64,000 bases of DNA from Echinometra lucunter (Eukaryota; Echinodermata; Echinoidea; Camarodonta; Echinometridae), in the NCBI GenBank assembly GCA_029962745.1, contig CM057151.1, positions 35,124,018 through 35,188,017 of the forward strand, given 5' to 3'. Below are positions 59,594 to 64,000 of the stretch, piece by piece. A model generated the notes under the pieces. That model was given only the letters and a program-made list of their open reading frames with translations. It searched no databases and had not been told where the DNA came from. Each line of letters starts with the position of its first letter. Position 1 is the stretch's first letter. The translations under genes and the position numbers were made by a program.

Positions 59594-59936
59594 AGGGGAG
59601 AGAAGGAAAGAAAAGACAATAAGTTTGGCACAATATCAGAGGCACCTTTGGGGTGTTTGGGTTGTTACTGCTGCTTGCACAACACATAGGAGTAATTCTT
59701 GGTGGAATATTACAAGAAAACAGAATGCTCTTTATAAAAAAAAAAATACATGGGTGAGCACATGGAATTTCATATCTTGCTTACAATAATTCAGCAATTG
59801 TTATACAAGTGCAGGTCACGATCTGATTAAAACAGAAGTATGTGGATGTTATATCAAGCTCTATGGCTAATATTCATTGAGGGAACACATGCCCCAACAC
59901 CAGTCTAGGTTTAAACTTGGATTAAAGGGGAAGAGT
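56450..59936. other. AT-rich intergenic or 3' UTR sequence, no gene seen
   Basis: Only short shadow ORFs. It lies downstream of the minus-strand gene ending at 60860, so part could be its 3' UTR, but no single poly(A) signal stands out. Confidence 0.5.
59522..59591. repeat. (GA)n(G)n microsatellite
   Basis: A run of GA dinucleotides followed by poly-G. Similar shorter tracts: (GA)n at 53165-53199, (CT)n at 6475-6502 and (GA)n at 25350-25372. Confidence 0.95.
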
Positions 59937-60339
59937 AAAGCCCAGCGCACACTATACGATCCAATTGTGACCTGATTTTATAATAAATGGCATTTTGCAT
60001 TAAATAAAGTTTAAACAAGTAAAATTATCTTATTTGAAGTTTGGGATAATGATAGGAATACCAAAATCGAAATTGTGGTTCACTGCAAGCCTTCTTAGTT
60101 GGAGTAAAGGCCACATCAGCTTCAAATTGTAGCCAACTGCAAGACTATTGTGACGTCACTTTGAGTTTGCTTTTATTCCTACAGGGAGGCTCGCAATAGC
60201 CCAGAATTTCAATCTTAGTATTCATATGACTATTCGGAACATATTAAAATTTTACACGTTTGAATGTTCATATCAAATGCTATAACAAAATTTTCCGAAA
60301 TCAAATCGCAGACGGATCGTGTAGTCTGCACCTGGCTTA
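59937..60339. mobile_element. 403-bp MITE-like element
   Basis: Left AAGCCCAGCGCACACTATAC-GATCC and right GGATCGTGTAGTCTGC-ACCTGGCTT are imperfect inverted repeats. No ORF. Confidence 0.75.
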
Positions 60340-60859
60340 AGTCAACTGATTTTATGGTGTGCAAAGTATCAAGCCCTTCATTCCATTGACTGTAATACTG
60401 AAACTAATAGAAATATATCATGTCAATATGAATTTCTCAAAAGCATTGCATAACTTGAAATATTTCTCATAATTTTGTGACAGAATTACAATAATTGGTA
60501 AAGAATGAAAAGCTTCAAACTTCAAGCTAATATAAACCAGTGGTTTATTAAAGATAAAACAGGTTTAACTTATGACTTCTTAAGATTAGACCCTCGACAC
60601 CTACAGTACTCTGTACACAATAAATTACCTAAAAGAAATGGAAATTGCATGATATTTTACATGCTTTACTATGAATTCAAATAAATTTTCACAGTAAAAC
60701 ACAACAACATATGAATCCCCAACGAAAACAGACCAAAGATAGCAGAGCACAAAACGTCCATACCACTTGGAGCCATTCAAGGGATAACAGAAAAAGGTTT
60801 AGGGTAGGAGAAAAGCATGATAAATGATTTGACAGCATTCAAAAAAAAGTCCATAATGA

Positions 60860-61211
60860 TTACAGAGTTTGTGATTTTGATGGTGATGCATTCCTAGTGT
60901 TGAAAGATGTCCGCGGACGGTTCGGTCGAGGTTTGACAGGCGGGGGCTTCTTCACCGATCCTGATGATGGCGATGATGCTGACCCAGTGGGTGTGGTGGG
61001 AGTGGATGATGATGGTCCTGCCAGACCGACTAACCCCCTCGGGGGCATGGGGGCAGAGGAATGGAAGGAATGGGGTTTGACGACATCCCGTACTATGTCT
61101 GGTGTTGATGCAGAGTCACTGGCATTGTCGCTGAGGTGGCGGATGTGATCGGGGCTGGCTGTTGTGGAGGAGGAGGTACTGGTGGCCAGACTACCTGGTA
61201 ACGATTTATCC
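60860..61211 (-). CDS. Last exon of an unidentified gene, Ser/Pro-rich tail
   Basis: An open frame runs from an acceptor (TTGCGTGCAG, then G|GAT) to a stop after SPSKSQTL, about 117 residues. It reads DKSLPGSLATSTSSSTTASP, then DHIRHLSDNASDSASTPD, a Ser/Thr/Pro stretch, and KKPPPVKPRPNRPR. The PPPVKPRP segment is a typical SH3-binding proline motif. It is GC-richer than its surroundings, with no frameshift, which supports real coding. The upstream exons must lie beyond the right edge; I saw none in 61212-64000. The family is not recognised; a cytoskeletal or signalling adaptor or RhoGAP-type tail is possible. Confidence 0.7.
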
Positions 61212-64000
61212 CTGCACGCAATGCAGATAAGAAATGCAGAAAGTTAGAAAGCTCGGAGCAAATGTCCCTGTAATGCATCTCTTACGATTTGCTTATCTCG
61301 TAATCAGATTTCTGTATTGTAGCAGATTTTCATAAATGCGGGTGTGTATTCAAGCAAAGTTTCACATGCTGTTGAGGGGGGGGGGGGGGAATTCCAATGG
61401 CTGAATTGTGTGCAGTACATGGGAAACTCGAACAGAGATGAGTTAAAGGAAACTACACACTGAACTAATGATTTTGGATTGTTATTTTCATAACAATTCA
61501 TAATAATCCAAAATTAAGAGAAAACTAATATCACATGATCAGAAGGATGAGATTAATCATATTGTGAAATCTGATCTCTGCCAGAACACTACTACAAAGG
61601 CAACTTTCTTAATATTACATCAAATCTCATTTCACAAGTCTTTTGGCATTTTACACCTTCCATCCATTTTCAATTGCTCCCCCCCCCCCCTAAAAAAAAT
61701 TTAAAAATAAATAAATAAATAAATAAAATAAAAAAATCAATCAATCAAATCATGTGATTGTTCCATGTATCCTTCCCTAGATGTCTAAATAGCATTTAAA
61801 ATCTACAGAAGCAGAAAGATTGCAAGTGCATCTTTTTTTCAAAATGGAATGACTATCTTTGGTGTAAACTTGTGACAATGCATGATCATAGACACACCTA
61901 CATACCTACCCAAAGAAAGTCTCATTACTAAAAATGTATTTCTACTCTAAATTACTTGTCAAGTTCTCATTCATTCACAATGCTAACAGTACCATGCTTT
62001 CCCTGGGCTAAATTTTAAAGAACTTGAAAATGACTGGCTTTTGCCTGACCAATTTGCATCAGGAAATCTAAAGGCAGGGAGAATCTAGGTTGCATTCCAA
62101 CTTAAAAATCTGGGACTGTATTCAATTCAGTGCACAGAGTAAGTCGGTATCTTACTTAAAATTTTACTTGGCTAAGTAAAATGGTCAAACTGTATTCACA
62201 TCATATTCAACCATTTCACTTTAGCAAACTAACCCAAGGCAAAATACTTACTCATAACCATTGTGACATATTAAAGTCCATTCCAAATAATGCACAATAA
62301 AGCCAATGTTGCATTATATTGAAATTTACTTGTGCTCAGCATACCATGACTGCGTATGCCAGCCAATCAGACTTCCAAAGTAATTTGCTTAAATCTGCTG
62401 GGTGACTTTTTTAGGCTAAGGTAAATAATTAGCCAAAAGATTCAATTGAATACCAAATTAAGTATTTTACTAAAGCTGAAAACTGAGTAAAATACTTAAA
62501 ATTCTGATTTAAGTATCAAATTGAATATCTGTCCAGATCGAACAAACAGAACACAATTTAAACAACACATCTAAGTGTCAAGCTAAAGTAACCTTCCAAA
62601 AGAGCATAGTTTCTGGTTCATCAACACAGGATTCTTTCTTTGATTAGGAGAAGTGAGATTACAAGGAGAGACTGATTTATTAAGGAGGCAAGCAACCACA
62701 AATGCATATTCCTATAACTGTACTACAAAAATCTCAAACTCGTTCCCAACTGAAATCAAAGGTAACGGAATAAATAGCAATACAGTGTATTTCCCATATG
62801 ATGCTATGTCTGCACCCTTTGCTGTTCAAACATTATGCACTTTCTTATTTAGACTGATGCATGAAAATAATTTTTGTAAACAGTTTTTGTTGAAACCCCT
62901 TTAGTAATCTCACACAAGGTGAAAGCGACTTATACACAATAAAGGAGATCATAATAAAATGCATCTTTTAATTTCCACAAATATCAGTCAATTGAAAGCA
63001 GATGTATAATTAAAATGAATCTACTCATAGCAATATGTGTATGGTAGGTGAATAGAATTATGAATCATTCAGAATTCTCTTCCTTTTACACATATGTTTG
63101 CATGTCCTTTTGTGCACTAACTGAATGTAGTGTAAATGATGTATATGTTATGCTTTTCACATATTTTGAATTGCAACATGAAAATTAGTTTGCTTTTTTA
63201 ATTCTCACAGAATAATCAACAAGTTTGAACAAATGAGATCAAGTTTTGGAAAAGGAGGGAATGAAGTTAGTATTATAATAGAAAAGACAATATCAGGGAT
63301 TGATATAACAAGTGCAGTGCGATAAAGGATATATGAAGCATATTACTTCAGTCCATAATTAAAGATGCTTTCAATATCTCATAAAATATGATAAAAAATA
63401 GGTGAATATGGTCAATGTTGATTGCAAAAATTAGTATATTCCCACCTTCCAAACATCAAATTTTTTGAAGACTTGTCTTCATTCCTTCACACTATCAATT
63501 CAGGAGGTGCAACTCATTATTGATACTATAATTGCAAAGTGCAGCTTGTCATTGACATTTTAAAATAGTTGCTGTATTCATGAAAAAAATTTTGGTGTAC
63601 ACTATTTTTATTTTGAAAAATTATTTGGAATGAATCCATACAATATTTCTAGAGCTTGACAAAAGCATGTAAAGAAATGAGAGGCTAGCTGCACATGTGC
63701 TATTGCAATAAATAACTAATGAATGTGACAAGGAAAATATTAATATTTTTTTTTCCGGGGCTACTTTTTGAGCCCATCCTCCCAAATTTTCTACATTGTA
63801 TTACAGTTTACAATGGACGATATGAGAATTTCAGGGGCTCTTTTTTAGTTTTCCAGGGCTCTTTTTGGTGTTTCGGGGGCGAATTCGCCCCGAGCCCCTG
63901 TGTATTTTTTTCCCTGCGAAATGAGAGGATAAAAAACTACAAAATATAAGCTACACAATATTTTCTCTGATAAATGTAAGAAGATATTTTGCATTTAATT
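61212..64000. other. Probable intron of the minus-strand gene, no exon seen
   Basis: AT-rich with a poly-G run (61376-61389), a C run plus (AAAT)n at 61681-61735, and the element at 62112-62534. At 63745-63925 a T-rich segment with GGGGCTACTTTTTGAGCCC and CGGGGGCGAATTCGCCCCGA looks like a transposon end. No coding exon recognised. Confidence 0.45.
62112..62534. mobile_element. 423-bp MITE-like element
   Basis: Ends GGGACTGTATTCAATTCAG and CAAATTGAATATCTGTCC are imperfect inverted repeats. AGTAAAAT/ATTTTACT motifs recur inside both arms. Confidence 0.65.

Overview
This is a eukaryotic (metazoan) nuclear window. It is AT-rich, has phase-consistent GT-AG introns, and is full of microsatellites, homopolymer G/C runs, foldback elements and other transposon debris. 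Repeat style (very frequent poly-G/C runs, short palindromic elements, intronic arrays that open with a CCGTCCGTC-rich block) and a MSH4 that is clearly animal-like suggest a marine invertebrate deuterostome, probably an echinoderm. The species assignment is an inference and cannot be settled from this sequence alone.

Layout. 1-6.5 kb: gene-poor, repeat-rich, with several perfect or near-perfect inverted repeats, one built on tRNA-Arg-like sequence. 6.55-15.08 kb, minus strand: a complete four-exon UDP-glucuronosyltransferase gene whose reading frame closes exactly through all three introns (548 residues). 15.1-23.8 kb: intergenic or 5' region packed with foldback elements and one 1.03-kb DNA transposon with a 7-bp target duplication. 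23.8-53.6 kb, plus strand: MSH4, the meiotic MutS homologue. I could place 25 exons with consistent phase (about 903 residues, from the serine-rich N-terminal region to the stop). Only the extreme 5' end is unresolved; candidate exons lie at 21.4-21.8 kb. 53.6-60.9 kb: intergenic, with a truncated LINE and several MITE-like elements. 60.86-61.21 kb, minus strand: the last exon of an unidentified gene with a proline-rich tail, the rest of which lies outside the window.

The MSH4 introns are the most eventful part. One intron holds an apparently intact hAT-like transposon (784-codon transposase, terminal inverted repeats, 6-bp flanking duplication) about 0.5 kb upstream of a 13-nt micro-exon. 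Two other introns hold a repeat element carrying a roughly 158-bp tandem array. Each unit of that array has several AGGTCA half-sites, usually as a DR1 nuclear-receptor motif. The 3' half of MSH4 has also suffered three independent local tandem duplications of coding exons: an acceptor plus exon start at 46 kb, three decayed copies of the exon downstream of Walker B at 50.3-50.7 kb, and two decayed copies of the terminal exon in the 3' flank at 53.6-53.9 kb. This repeated, local exon amplification is the most unusual signal in the window.

The two full genes have no evident functional link: UGT is an ER-membrane detoxification/conjugation enzyme, and MSH4 is a nuclear meiotic crossover protein. 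They are transcribed divergently and are separated by about 6-9 kb of repeats.
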